A stretch of 38,624 nt of DNA from Lachnospiraceae bacterium (GCA_017460845.1 JAFUAE010000047.1:1-38624), one strand, 5' to 3'. Counted from the first letter of the stretch, positions 6,900-15,648 are shown. The notes: generated by a model not told the origin, from the sequence alone. Made by a program: numbers and translations.

Positions 6900-9800
6900 A
6901 TGAACATAAGGACAGATACAATTGGTATTGCAGTTAAAATCAGCGGAATCGTCCAGGGCGTTGGGTTTCGGCCTTTCATCCATAGGCAGGTCACTGATTT
7001 TTCTTTGCGCGGTTGGGTGCGCAATACTTTTGACGGCGTTGAGCTGAATTTAGAGGGAAATGCAGACGCCGTCCACGCTTTTGCGTCCCTGCTGCAGCAT
7101 GCCGATACAGATTTCTGGCCGCCGGCTGCGAGGATTGATTCGGTTGAGATCGAAGAGAATTCGGTGGCTGAAGAGAGTTCTGTGGACGAAGCGAATTTGG
7201 CGGTCGAAGAAAATTCGATGGCCGAAGAGTATTCGGTGGCCGAAGCGAATTTTGCGGTCGAAGACGATTCGATGTTCGAAGAGAATTCGGTGGCCGAAGG
7301 GGATGCTTGCAGCGGAAAAAATGCTGGGGCCAACCAGGCGGCTAAGTCTGAAAAGTTTCCGGATTTCCGGATCCTGGATTCCGAACGAAGCGGAAAGCTG
7401 CGGAACACACTGATCTCTCCGGACATTGGCATTTGCAGCGAATGCAGGAAAGAACTGCTGGATACAGCTGACCGGAGGTACCGGTATCCTTTTATCAACT
7501 GCACCAATTGCGGGCCGCGGTTTACGATTATACGGGATGTGCCTTATGATCGCGCGAATACGAGTATGTCGGGATTTGTAATGTGCCCGGATTGTGCGGC
7601 GGAATACGCGGATATCCGTGACCGGCGCTATCACGCTCAGCCGGACTGCTGTGCGGACTGCGGACCGGAGCTGGAATTTGTGAGGGAGACGGCGGCGGGA
7701 TTTGTCCGGACCCGTGGAAATGAGGCCTCCATCCGTGCCGCACTGGAAATGCTGGCTGCCGGAAGAATTGTGGCTGTCAAGGGTCTTGGCGGTTTTCATC
7801 TTTGCTGCAGGGCGGATCTGCCTGAGGCGGTGCGCGAACTTCGCAAGCGGAAGCACCGTGACGGTAAGCCATTTGCAGTGATGTGCTCGGATATTTCTGA
7901 GGCCCGGCGGTTTGCCAGGATCAGCGAGGCTGAGGTCAGGCTGTTGGAATCCCGCGAACGCCCGATCGTGCTGCTGAAGAAACGCAGGCCGGATCCTTCT
8001 GCAGTAATGCACGATTTTGGTATTAATACACATAGGTCGGGGATGACATTTGCAGAAAAAAGGTGCAATGATTCCGGACCTCATGAGGAACTATCGGCCT
8101 CAGACAACGACCATGCTAGCGTACTTGATGCAGTTTCGGAAATCAGCGACAACAACCGCATCGGAATCATGCTTCCGTACACGCCGCTCCATGAACTGCT
8201 GTTTGCGGACAACGGACCGTATGCGCTGAGAGCTCTGGTCATGACGAGCGCGAATCTTTCAGACTGCCCGATCATTTCCGACAATGATGAGGCACTGAGC
8301 GAGCTGCTGCTCACTCCCGGTGAGACCTTGCATAAGTCATTGTCCGATGATAAAGATAATCCGTCAAATGCCGTAGCAGACGGGATTCTCATTCACAACC
8401 GCGAGATCGTCAATAAATGCGATGATTCCGTGGTTTGGGAATTCGATGGAAATGCTTATTTTGCGCGGCGTTCCCGCGGATATGTACCGGCTCCGATACG
8501 GATTAATAGTCTGAGGTCTGACCCGGAAGTCGGCTTTGCGCAGGATCCTGAACAAGTTTCTGAGTTCGACTCAATGTCTGACTTGAATCGTGGCTTAAGG
8601 CTTAATGCGAAGCCTGCGTCAGAAGGATATGTTAAACCGGTTCAGATCCTGGCATGCGGCGCGGAACTCAAGGCGTCCTTTGCCATGAACCGCGGTGAAT
8701 ATGTTTTTATCAGCCAGCATATCGGCGATTTAAAGAATATAGAGACTTATGAACATTATGAGTCTCAGATGAAGCACTTTGAAAACTTGTTTGATATCAG
8801 GCCGGAGATTGCTGCCTGCGACCTGCACCCGGACTACATGTCGTCTGCATTTGCAGAGGAAACGGGACTGCCGGTCGTGAAGGTGCAGCACCATCACGCA
8901 CATATGGCGGCATGTATGGCGGACAACGGCCTGCCGGAGAAATACGCGTTGCAAAATGACTCCGTCTGCAGTGGTATGCAGAATGAAGCAGCAACCGATA
9001 AATGCTTAAGCGACAGCACTGTGCGGAAAGATTTTCCAACTGTCAGATCAAACTATTTGGGAATAATCTGGGATGGTACCGGACTTGGTACCGACGGCAC
9101 GATCTGGGGCAGCGAGTTTCTGGTTGGCGGATATGCATCCTTTGAGTGGGCCGGTTCGATCAGGCCCATCAGGCTTCCGGGCGGCGACCGCTGCATGCAG
9201 GAGACCTGGCGCACAGCCTGCGCACTGATGTCCGATGCAGGACTTGAGGAAAGCATCATCAGGCGTGCTATGGACACTGGGGAAGCTTCGGAACATGATA
9301 GTCTGCATAGAGTCATGCTTCAGCTTTCTGCAAATGTGAATTGTCCGGTTTCAAGCGGCATGGGACGCCTGTTTGACGGCGTGGCGGCAATCCTCGGGAT
9401 CTGCCGGGAGGCTGAGTATGAAGGCCAGGGTGCAATTCTGCTGCAGGCCGCAGCCGAAGACTGGCTGGAAGATCATTATGCGACTGAGGCATTTAGAGCA
9501 GATACTGAGGCATTTAAAGCAGATAATGATGAAAACGCAGGTGCTTCTCTTGCTTTTGGGAAAAATCTTGCTGCGGCGCCTGCATTTCCATATTCCATTG
9601 AGGAAGATGAGGCAGGTGTGCTGAGGTTTGACTGGCGTCCGATGGTGCGGGAAATCGCGGCTGAGCTTGGATTGATACAGTCCGGTTCAGATAACATTAA
9701 TTTAAAACACACTGCTTCAGAAGACACTGCTTCAGAAGACAATGATTCAAAGCATTGTCCTGTGCGGCAGTCTGATCTGACGGGATACCTGAGTCTGCGC

Positions 9801-10136
9801 TTCCTGAACACTCTTTGTGTGTTCGCGCTCGATATGTGCCGTAGGATTGTCGAGGCAGAGGCGGACCGGATCAAGGTCCAGATGTATGGTGAAGCCTCAA
9901 AGTCCGATGCTTATCAGTGCACGGATCGCAAGGCATGCATGACATTGCATGGGAGTGATTCGGAGATTGACGGAGTGCTGCTTTCAGGCGGCACCTTCCA
10001 GAATCTTTATCTGCTGCGTAATATCAGGGCGTTGCTGGAAGAAGCCGGGTTTAAAGTCTATACGCACCGGCAGGTTTCCTGCAATGATGAGGGCATTTCG
10101 CTCGGGCAGCTGATGGTGGCAAGGCATCGTTTGTGA
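6900..10136 (+). CDS. hypF: HypF, carbamoyltransferase for [NiFe]-hydrogenase CN ligand synthesis, with many inserts
   Basis: HypF moves a carbamoyl group from carbamoyl phosphate to the C-terminal Cys of HypE, the first step in making the cyanide ligands of the Ni-Fe centre. All domains are present: acylphosphatase (residues 8-70, VQGVGFRPF), two zinc-finger units (C179/C182, C201/C204, C229/C232, C251/C254), a YrdC-like domain from about 278, and a Kae1-like domain with QHHHAHMA, DGTGLGTDGTIWG and LSGGTFQNLYLL. At 1078 residues it is about 300 longer than usual HypF. The surplus lies in several hydrophilic inserts, the clearest being an acidic six-residue repeat (EENSVA-like, residues 81-134). 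The reading frame is intact throughout. The start has only a weak AGG before it. It opens the hyp-hydrogenase cluster. Confidence 0.95.
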   Translation: MNIRTDTIGIAVKISGIVQGVGFRPFIHRQVTDFSLRGWVRNTFDGVELNLEGNADAVHAFASLLQHADTDFWPPAARIDSVEIEENSVAEESSVDEANLAVEENSMAEEYSVAEANFAVEDDSMFEENSVAEGDACSGKNAGANQAAKSEKFPDFRILDSERSGKLRNTLISPDIGICSECRKELLDTADRRYRYPFINCTNCGPRFTIIRDVPYDRANTSMSGFVMCPDCAAEYADIRDRRYHAQPDCCADCGPELEFVRETAAGFVRTRGNEASIRAALEMLAAGRIVAVKGLGGFHLCCRADLPEAVRELRKRKHRDGKPFAVMCSDISEARRFARISEAEVRLLESRERPIVLLKKRRPDPSAVMHDFGINTHRSGMTFAEKRCNDSGPHEELSASDNDHASVLDAVSEISDNNRIGIMLPYTPLHELLFADNGPYALRALVMTSANLSDCPIISDNDEALSELLLTPGETLHKSLSDDKDNPSNAVADGILIHNREIVNKCDDSVVWEFDGNAYFARRSRGYVPAPIRINSLRSDPEVGFAQDPEQVSEFDSMSDLNRGLRLNAKPASEGYVKPVQILACGAELKASFAMNRGEYVFISQHIGDLKNIETYEHYESQMKHFENLFDIRPEIAACDLHPDYMSSAFAEETGLPVVKVQHHHAHMAACMADNGLPEKYALQNDSVCSGMQNEAATDKCLSDSTVRKDFPTVRSNYLGIIWDGTGLGTDGTIWGSEFLVGGYASFEWAGSIRPIRLPGGDRCMQETWRTACALMSDAGLEESIIRRAMDTGEASEHDSLHRVMLQLSANVNCPVSSGMGRLFDGVAAILGICREAEYEGQGAILLQAAAEDWLEDHYATEAFRADTEAFKADNDENAGASLAFGKNLAAAPAFPYSIEEDEAGVLRFDWRPMVREIAAELGLIQSGSDNINLKHTASEDTASEDNDSKHCPVRQSDLTGYLSLRFLNTLCVFALDMCRRIVEAEADRIKVQMYGEASKSDAYQCTDRKACMTLHGSDSEIDGVLLSGGTFQNLYLLRNIRALLEEAGFKVYTHRQVSCNDEGISLGQLMVARHRL
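7140..7302 (+). repeat. 18-bp in-frame tandem repeat inside hypF
   Basis: Degenerate units close to GAAGAGAATTCGGTGGCC encode the acidic EENSVA/EANLAV-type hexapeptides between the acylphosphatase domain and the first zinc finger. Multiples of three keep the frame. Confidence 0.8.
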
Positions 10137-10384
10137 CGGAGCAATACAATGGGGCAGATTTTTATGAAATGCCCTGCGATTTAAAAGATATTGGATAATC
10201 AAGGTATTTTTTAGGAAATTCGAGACATGAATTACCTTGAGTTTAAGAATATAATGTATTTCCATGGTTTTATACCGTATTTCCGGATGAAAAATGCCAT
10301 GATTCACAGTGAAGTCTCGGATTTCAAGGCATTTTCGGTAAAAGAACATTTTTTGCTGCCTTGATTTCCGAAAAATCGAGAAAA
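10137..10384. other. AT-rich gap after hypF with nested inverted repeats
   Basis: No gene is seen. TCAAGGTA (10199-10206) is the exact inverse of TACCTTGA (10233-10240), and TCAAGGCA (10324-10331) of TGCCTTGA (10357-10364). GAAATTCGAGAC (about 10215-10226) and GTCTCGGATTTC (about 10314-10325) are near-perfect inverses around the middle. A large folded structure or a promoter region for hypC is possible. Confidence 0.5.
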
Positions 10385-10531
10385 CTCCTTGTATTCATGC
10401 AGGGAAATGAGCAAAAGAAAACTTCTTGTAATCTCGCAGGGAAATGAGCAAAAGAAAACTTCTTGTAATCTCGCAGGGAAATGAGCAGAAGATGACTCCT
10501 TGTAATCTCGCAGAGAAATGATGAGAAGCAC
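10385..10531. repeat. 37-bp tandem repeat, four copies, between hypF and hypC
   Basis: Copies start at 10385, 10422, 10459 and 10496. The two middle copies share at least their first 29 bases, and the outer copies are diverged. There are no spacers between units. Thirty-seven is not a multiple of three, so the minus-strand open frames across it are repeat artefacts. Confidence 0.9.
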
Positions 10532-10555
10532 TCTTCATGGAGGATTTGATACAAT

Positions 10556-10939
10556 ATGTGTCTGGCGGTTCCGCTGAAATTGGTTGAACTGAATAGTGAT
10601 AAGACGACTGCAATTGCGGAACGCGACGGAATCAGGCGCAGCGTGAATGTTTCCTTCATCAGGGAGCCGAAGATCGGCGAATATGTGATCGTACACGCGG
10701 GATTTGCTATTGAGCGGATCGCGCAGAAGCAGGCCGAAGACGTCATGAGTTCCTATCAGGAGCTGATGAGTGAGCTCGCGGAGCTGCAGGCAGATAATAA
10801 GACTGCACCGGAGAGTAATATTGTTGGAGTTTCGACTCCGCCGGATACAAGTATCTCTGGAGTTTCTACTCCGCAGGACACATATATCGCAGGAGTTTCG
10901 ACCACCCCAGATCCATATATCGCCGGAGTTTCCATATGA
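10556..10939 (+). CDS. hypC: HypC/HybG/HupF-family hydrogenase assembly chaperone with an 11-residue repeat tail
   Basis: HypC carries the Fe(CN)2CO unit with HypD and delivers it to the hydrogenase large subunit. The essential N-terminal MCLAVP (Cys2) and the small beta-barrel core (VNVSFIREPKIGEYVIVHAG) are present within about 80 residues, the normal length of the family. Residues 91-127 are extra: three and a half copies of GVSTPQDTYIA-like units encoded by a 33-bp tandem repeat (10826, 10859, 10892, 10925). GGAGG lies 12 bases before the ATG. The stop overlaps the hypD start as ATGA, so the repeat tail runs directly into the coupling site. Confidence 0.93.
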   Translation: MCLAVPLKLVELNSDKTTAIAERDGIRRSVNVSFIREPKIGEYVIVHAGFAIERIAQKQAEDVMSSYQELMSELAELQADNKTAPESNIVGVSTPPDTSISGVSTPQDTYIAGVSTTPDPYIAGVSI

Positions 10940-12054
10940 GTACGACCACCGACGTCATTAACATCATGGAAGTCTGCGGCACGCACACCATGGCAATCGC
11001 AAGGAGCGGACTCAGACAGTTGCTTCCTGCAAATGTCAGGCTGCTTTCCGGTCCGGGCTGTCCGGTCTGCGTGACCCCGCCAGAAGTAATCGATGCGGTC
11101 CTGCGGCTGACAGAAGGTGTAACTGTAATCAATAGTTCTGGCAACGCCGATAGCTTAGTTAAGTCGGATGAAGCGGAGAAACCCCAGGATCCGCACAGGA
11201 TCAGCGCAGGTGACATTCCCATCATCACGACCTACGGTGACATGATCCGTGTGCCGGGTTCCCGCAGGGGCGACAGCCTCATGCGACGCAAGGCCATGGG
11301 CGCCGACGTGCGCATCGTGTATTCGCCGCTGGATGCAGTACAGATCGCTCGGGACAACCCGCAGCGCGAAGTCATTTTCCTCGGAGTCGGCTTCGAGACC
11401 TCGGCTCCGGGCACGGCGGCAGCTATAGAAACGGCCTCCCGCGAAGGTCTCACCAATTTTTCGGTCTTTTCGATGCTGAAAATGCTGGAGCCCTCGATCC
11501 GCGCGCTGACTGCGGATCCTGCATTCAACGTGCAGGGCTTCCTGTGTCCCGGACATGTGGCGGTCATCCTCGGCGAAAGGGGCATGCGCTTTTTCTCCGA
11601 CGACCTGCATTTCCCGGCGGTCATCAGCGGATTTGAGACGGAAGACCTGCTGAAGTCGGTCACCATGCTGCTGAGGCAGATCCGCCTAGGCGAGGCAAAG
11701 CTTGAAAATGAATATACCTCTGTTGTGATGCCTGAGGGTAATCTGATGGCGCAGGAGACGATAGCCCGCTGCTTTGTGCCGCGTGACGATAACTGGCGCG
11801 GCCTGGGACGGATCGCGCAGAGCGGATACGGAATACGCGAGACATTTGCAGCTTACGATGCGGAGCGGAAGTTCGATATCCGGTTCGGTGAGCCCGCTGC
11901 AAATGCTGCCTGCCGCTGCGGCGATGTGATCTGCGGTATGCTGGATCCGCGGGAATGTCCGTTGTTCGGGACGGTCTGTGTGCCGGAGGATCCGGAAGGT
12001 CCCTGCATGGTGTCATCCGAGGGCGCGTGTGCGGCAGCCTGGAAATACAGGTAA
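10936..12054 (+). CDS. hypD: HypD, Fe-S scaffold protein for [NiFe]-hydrogenase maturation
   Basis: HypD, with HypC, assembles the Fe(CN)2CO moiety and binds a 4Fe-4S cluster. The 372-residue product has the conserved blocks MEVCGTHTM (C14), GPGCPVCVTP (C42, C45), GFETSAPGTAAA, FLCPGHVA and the Cys-rich C-terminus (CRCGDVICG, then CPLFGTVC and GPCMVSSEGAC). A short hydrophilic stretch near residues 70-88 may be an insert, but overall the length is normal. The start overlaps the hypC stop by four bases, which indicates translational coupling. Confidence 0.95.
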   Translation: MSTTTDVINIMEVCGTHTMAIARSGLRQLLPANVRLLSGPGCPVCVTPPEVIDAVLRLTEGVTVINSSGNADSLVKSDEAEKPQDPHRISAGDIPIITTYGDMIRVPGSRRGDSLMRRKAMGADVRIVYSPLDAVQIARDNPQREVIFLGVGFETSAPGTAAAIETASREGLTNFSVFSMLKMLEPSIRALTADPAFNVQGFLCPGHVAVILGERGMRFFSDDLHFPAVISGFETEDLLKSVTMLLRQIRLGEAKLENEYTSVVMPEGNLMAQETIARCFVPRDDNWRGLGRIAQSGYGIRETFAAYDAERKFDIRFGEPAANAACRCGDVICGMLDPRECPLFGTVCVPEDPEGPCMVSSEGACAAAWKYR

Positions 12055-12060
12055 AGACAT

Positions 12061-12096
12061 ATAATTGCAGGTATAATTGCAAGTATAATTGTCAAT
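12061..12096. repeat. 12-bp tandem repeat (three copies) between hypD and hypE
   Basis: ATAATTGCAGGT, ATAATTGCAAGT and ATAATTGTCAAT lie head to tail from 12061 to 12096, just after the hypD stop. Confidence 0.8.
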
Positions 12097-12146
12097 GACA
12101 GAGAATTGATAATTACTGACGAATAAAGACGGCTGATTGCTTTTCA

Positions 12147-13505
12147 ATGAATGAAAACGATTTTATAACTTTAGATTATGGCAGCGGAGGAAAGAAGACT
12201 TCGCAGCTGATCAGTGAGATGATCCTGCCGCTGCTGGTTGCGGGAACGAACTCGAACTCGAACTTGAACTCCGGTGATGAACTCTATGGTGCCGGGGATG
12301 TTTTTGATTTAAGCTCGGCTGCTGGCACGGAGCAGGACAGTAAGTCCAGGATGTTCGGAAACGACACGGTGCAGGGGGCGCTGTGCGATGGCGCGGTGCT
12401 TGATATCCCTGCAAATGCCGGCAGGCTTGTGTTTTCCACTGACAGCTTTGTTGTGAGCCCGTATTTCTTTCCGGGCGGAGACATCGGCAAGCTCTCGGTC
12501 TGCGGCACGGTCAACGACCTGGCTATGATGGGCGCGGTACCGAAATACTTGAGTCTCTCATTCATTATTGAGGAAGGCATGCCGCTCGCGGCCCTTAAGA
12601 AGATTACGGAATCGATCGGCAGGACGGCCCGGGAAGCCGGCGTACAAATCGTGACCGGCGACACAAAAGTCGTGGAAAAAGGCACCGGCGACGGCATTTA
12701 CATCAATACAACAGGAATCGGGTTTCTGGAGAAGCTTTGCAGAAGTGAAGGTTCATTGGAAGATGGGGTCCCACAGGAAGGAACTGCGCAGGAATGCTCT
12801 TCGCAGGTCGGTCAGTCGGAACATAACGATTTTTTACTTTCCTTGAAGCCTGAAAATATCCGGCCCGGCGACGCGGTGATCGTTTCGGGCAATGTCGGCG
12901 ACCACGGCACCGCCGTGATGCTGGCGAGAAATCCAGGACTTGGGTTCCTGGACGCGGACAAGACAGGTACTTTCAGCGAAGGGCAGTGCGGGGATGCAGA
13001 AACCGGCAGCGGACACAATGATGACAGAAGTGCCATGAATATGAGTGACCACTCTCCAATTAAGAGTGATTGCGCGCCGCTGCACCGGGAGGCTCTGGCA
13101 CTGGCGCACGGGCTTGGAACCGACCTTCGTGTGATGCGCGACCCGACTCGCGGCGGACTTGCAACGACACTCAACGAGTTTATCGAAGACCGCAAAGACA
13201 TCGGGATCGAGCTCAGAGAGACTGATATTCCCGTTTCGCCTGCTGTCAATACTGCCTGCGAGATGCTGGGTCTGGATCCGCTCTACTGTGCATGCGAAGG
13301 AAGACTGATCGCTGTCGTGGCGCCCGAACGGGCGGAAGAAGCGGTCGAGATCCTGCGCGGTATGCCTCACGGCGCCGGTGCGAAGATCATCGGCTATGTG
13401 ACAGGTGAGAGTTCGCATCCCGGGAAGCTCGTGATCCGGACTCCGCTCGGCACCGGACGGATCGTACAGAAACTGAGCGGGGCGCAGCTTCCAAGAATCT
13501 GCTGA
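12147..13505 (+). CDS. hypE: HypE, carbamoyl dehydratase for hydrogenase CN ligand synthesis, with inserts
   Basis: HypE (PurM/AIRS superfamily) uses ATP to dehydrate the carbamoyl group on its C-terminal Cys to a nitrile and donates CN to iron. The defining C-terminus PRIC is present (Cys452 is the last residue), as are DYGSGGKKTSQLI at the N-terminus, STDSFVVSP, GTVNDLAMMGA and the GDTKVVEKG loop. At 452 residues it is about 100 longer than most HypE. The surplus is in three hydrophilic inserts at about residues 33-78 (with Asn/Ser runs), 197-230 and 269-312. No convincing ribosome binding site precedes the ATG, and a second ATG lies four bases upstream out of frame. Confidence 0.93.
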   Translation: MNENDFITLDYGSGGKKTSQLISEMILPLLVAGTNSNSNLNSGDELYGAGDVFDLSSAAGTEQDSKSRMFGNDTVQGALCDGAVLDIPANAGRLVFSTDSFVVSPYFFPGGDIGKLSVCGTVNDLAMMGAVPKYLSLSFIIEEGMPLAALKKITESIGRTAREAGVQIVTGDTKVVEKGTGDGIYINTTGIGFLEKLCRSEGSLEDGVPQEGTAQECSSQVGQSEHNDFLLSLKPENIRPGDAVIVSGNVGDHGTAVMLARNPGLGFLDADKTGTFSEGQCGDAETGSGHNDDRSAMNMSDHSPIKSDCAPLHREALALAHGLGTDLRVMRDPTRGGLATTLNEFIEDRKDIGIELRETDIPVSPAVNTACEMLGLDPLYCACEGRLIAVVAPERAEEAVEILRGMPHGAGAKIIGYVTGESSHPGKLVIRTPLGTGRIVQKLSGAQLPRIC

Positions 13506-13561
13506 ATCAATTTAGATTATTTTATAGAAGTAACGCAACTTTCAATAAAAAGGAGCATCAC

Positions 13562-14041
13562 ATGAAACAGGAATATCATATCATTCCGATCGAATACGAC
13601 CAGATCCGCCACATTGCGCGTAAAATGCGCCGCAATCACGCGATCCTGGCGATGATCCACGGATATCTCGACCAGAACGGCGAGCCGGTCATTTCCTATG
13701 AGTACCAGCTCGAGCCCAACATCGAGTCCTACACGATCCATGGATACAAGGAGCTGCCGTCCATCTCGGACATTTACGACAAGGCCGCGGAATGGCCGGA
13801 GCGCGAGCTCAACGAGCTGTACGGCTTCACATTCAAGGGGCTGGACACCTCAAAGCGCCTTTTCCTTCCCGACAACATGCTGAGCGGCCAGGGCCAGATC
13901 ATCGTGACCCCGATGGAAGAGCTGATCCGCGACCGCTACGTTGACAAGAGCGGCGCTGCAGATAACGCTGCAAATGCTTCCGGCGCTTCTTCAGGTGTGA
14001 CTTTCTACAAGATCAACACCGAAGAGCATCCGAAGGATTGA
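13562..14041 (+). CDS. mbhK: NuoC/30-kDa-like hydrogenase subunit (MbhK-type)
   Basis: This 159-residue protein resembles the 30-kDa subunit of complex I and the equivalent subunit of group 4 hydrogenases, a hydrophilic partner of the large subunit with no cofactor. The family signature WPERELNELYGFTFKGL is near residues 79-95. The last 30 or so residues (SGAADNAANASGASSGV) are a low-complexity extension. AAAAGGAG is placed well before the ATG. The stop lies 17 bases before the large-subunit ATG, so the two genes are likely coupled. Confidence 0.85.
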   Translation: MKQEYHIIPIEYDQIRHIARKMRRNHAILAMIHGYLDQNGEPVISYEYQLEPNIESYTIHGYKELPSISDIYDKAAEWPERELNELYGFTFKGLDTSKRLFLPDNMLSGQGQIIVTPMEELIRDRYVDKSGAADNAANASGASSGVTFYKINTEEHPKD

Positions 14042-14058
14042 ATGAAAGGAGACTATTT

Positions 14059-15141
14059 ATGAGCCAGATCGTTCCGATCGGACCATACCATCCTTCTTTG
14101 GAAGAGCCTGTGCATGCAAGGCTTGTGACCGAAGGAGAAATGATAAAGGACGCGGAGGTATTTATCGGATACAATCACCGCGGCATTGAAAAGCTCGCAA
14201 TGAGCAAGAACTATATTCAGGCCACTACGCTGGTAGAAAGAGTCTGCGGCATCTGCTCCCATGTGCATGCAATGACATTCTGCATGGCGTGCGAGGGCAT
14301 TTCGGGCGTCAACGTACCGAAAAAAGCCCAGTATATCCGCGTAGTCATCGAAGAGCTGGAGCGTATTCATTCGCATCTTCTGTGGCTCGGCGTGGCGCTG
14401 CACCTGATCGGGCACGACTCACTCTTTATGAAGAGCTGGGCGGACCGCGAGGCGTGCATGGACATTCTGGAGGAACTGACCGGAAACCGCGTCAACTACG
14501 GCATGTGCATTTACGGCGGCGTGCGCAGGGATATTAAGAAGGATCAGATGGAGAGTGTGCTGAAGCGCCTCGACGTGATCGAAGAGGAGACCAAGGTCCT
14601 GACGGATTTCATTCTGAATGACAAGACCGTGGCTCTTAAGACCCAGGGCGTCGGCGTCCTGACTACCGAGGATGCGATCCGCATCGGTGCCATCGGCCCG
14701 CATGCAAGAGCTTCGAATGTCCCGGTGGATGTGCGTATCGATGCGCCGCATTCCTGCTACGACGAGTTCGATTTTAATATTGTGACTTATCATACCTGCG
14801 ATGTATTCGCACGTGCGGTCATCCGTGCGCTGGAGATTTTCGAGAGTATCAAGATCATCCGTCAGGCCTTCAAAAATATGCCGGGCGGCGCAATCAATCT
14901 CGGTAACTCTATCCCGAATATTGCCCCGGGCGAATATATGTGCCGCAACGAGGCGCCGCGCGGACAGCTGAGCTACAAGGTCGTTTCCAACGGTACCGAC
15001 AAGCCGGCGCGCGTCAGCATTCATGTGCCGACCTTCAAGAATGCGCCGACCGTCCCGACCATGCTGATCGGCAATCCGGTAGACGCGGCAGGCCTCATCA
15101 TCGCCAGCATCGACCCGTGCTTCTCATGCATGGATCGATAA
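14059..15141 (+). CDS. mbhL: Group 4 [NiFe]-hydrogenase large (catalytic) subunit, MbhL/NuoD-like
   Basis: This 360-residue subunit carries the Ni-Fe active site. Both Cys pairs are intact: RVCGICSHVHAM (C63, C66) and DPCFSCMDR (C354, C357), so it is a true hydrogenase and not a complex I or Mbx-type subunit that has lost the nickel ligands. The protein ends at the Arg after the last motif, so there is no C-terminal peptide to remove, as reported for CooH and some Ech enzymes. The ATG at 14059 has AAAGGAG 7 bases upstream; the in-frame TTG at 14038 is rejected. The neighbours are the NuoC-like subunit and hypA. Confidence 0.93.
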   Translation: MSQIVPIGPYHPSLEEPVHARLVTEGEMIKDAEVFIGYNHRGIEKLAMSKNYIQATTLVERVCGICSHVHAMTFCMACEGISGVNVPKKAQYIRVVIEELERIHSHLLWLGVALHLIGHDSLFMKSWADREACMDILEELTGNRVNYGMCIYGGVRRDIKKDQMESVLKRLDVIEEETKVLTDFILNDKTVALKTQGVGVLTTEDAIRIGAIGPHARASNVPVDVRIDAPHSCYDEFDFNIVTYHTCDVFARAVIRALEIFESIKIIRQAFKNMPGGAINLGNSIPNIAPGEYMCRNEAPRGQLSYKVVSNGTDKPARVSIHVPTFKNAPTVPTMLIGNPVDAAGLIIASIDPCFSCMDR

Positions 15142-15151
15142 GGAGTACACC

Positions 15152-15493
15152 ATGCACGAACTGAGCATCGTGGAAGGCATCCTGGAGGCAGTGATCCCCG
15201 AGGTTCAGAAGTACCCGGTGAGCCGCGTCCTGGAAATACGCCTCAAAATCGGTGAAATGGCCGGCATCGTGCCTTCCTGCATTGACGAGTATTTCAGGAT
15301 CGCCTCGCAGGGCACAATCGCTGAGGGCGCCCGCATTTGCATAGAGAAGATCCCGGTGCGCATCAGCTGCCCGGACTGCGGCTACGACGGACCGATCTCA
15401 CTCGGTAAATACAAATGCCCGGGCTGCGGCGGCATCCGCTTTAAGATCCTCTCCGGAAAAGAGTATTATGTGGATTCGGTCGAGGCCGAGTAA
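15152..15493 (+). CDS. hypA: HypA, nickel-delivery zinc protein
   Basis: HypA works with HypB to insert nickel into the hydrogenase large subunit. The 113-residue product has the invariant MHE start (His2 binds Ni) and the zinc site CPDC...CPGC (C73, C76, C89, C92), at normal length. It starts 10 bases after the large-subunit stop with an AAGGAG ribosome site inside that end. It is co-transcribed with the hydrogenase genes and separated from hypB by a repeat-containing leader. Confidence 0.95.
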   Translation: MHELSIVEGILEAVIPEVQKYPVSRVLEIRLKIGEMAGIVPSCIDEYFRIASQGTIAEGARICIEKIPVRISCPDCGYDGPISLGKYKCPGCGGIRFKILSGKEYYVDSVEAE

Positions 15494-15570
15494 TTTCTTC
15501 GAAAAACTGCCGAAGAGAAGAAATAGAAGAAGAAATGTTGGAATAACTTCTTCGCTTTTACGGGAATTAG

Positions 15571-15624
15571 CAAAAGAGCAGAAGATAACAAAAGAGCAGA
15601 AGATAATAAAAGAGAAGAAGACAG
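15571..15624 (+). repeat. 18-bp purine-rich tandem repeat in the hypA-hypB gap
   Basis: CAAAAGAGCAGAAGATAA occurs twice without change (15571-15588, 15589-15606) and once diverged (15607-15624), ending just before the hypB ribosome site. The 155-base gap holds no gene. Confidence 0.85.
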
Positions 15625-15648
15625 GAAAAAGGATTACATACGATTAAA

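Noticed and set aside
7050..8084. Long minus-strand frame (344 residues) opposite hypF
   Set aside because: It is an antisense shadow; the HypF motifs on the plus strand are unambiguous.
10385..10531. Possible CRISPR array (37-bp repeats)
   Set aside because: The units are directly adjacent without unique spacers, and no cas genes are present.
10304..10746. Minus-strand open frames with LLISLRDYKE-like repeats
   Set aside because: They come from reading the 37-bp repeats in changing frames, and they run into hypC on the other strand.
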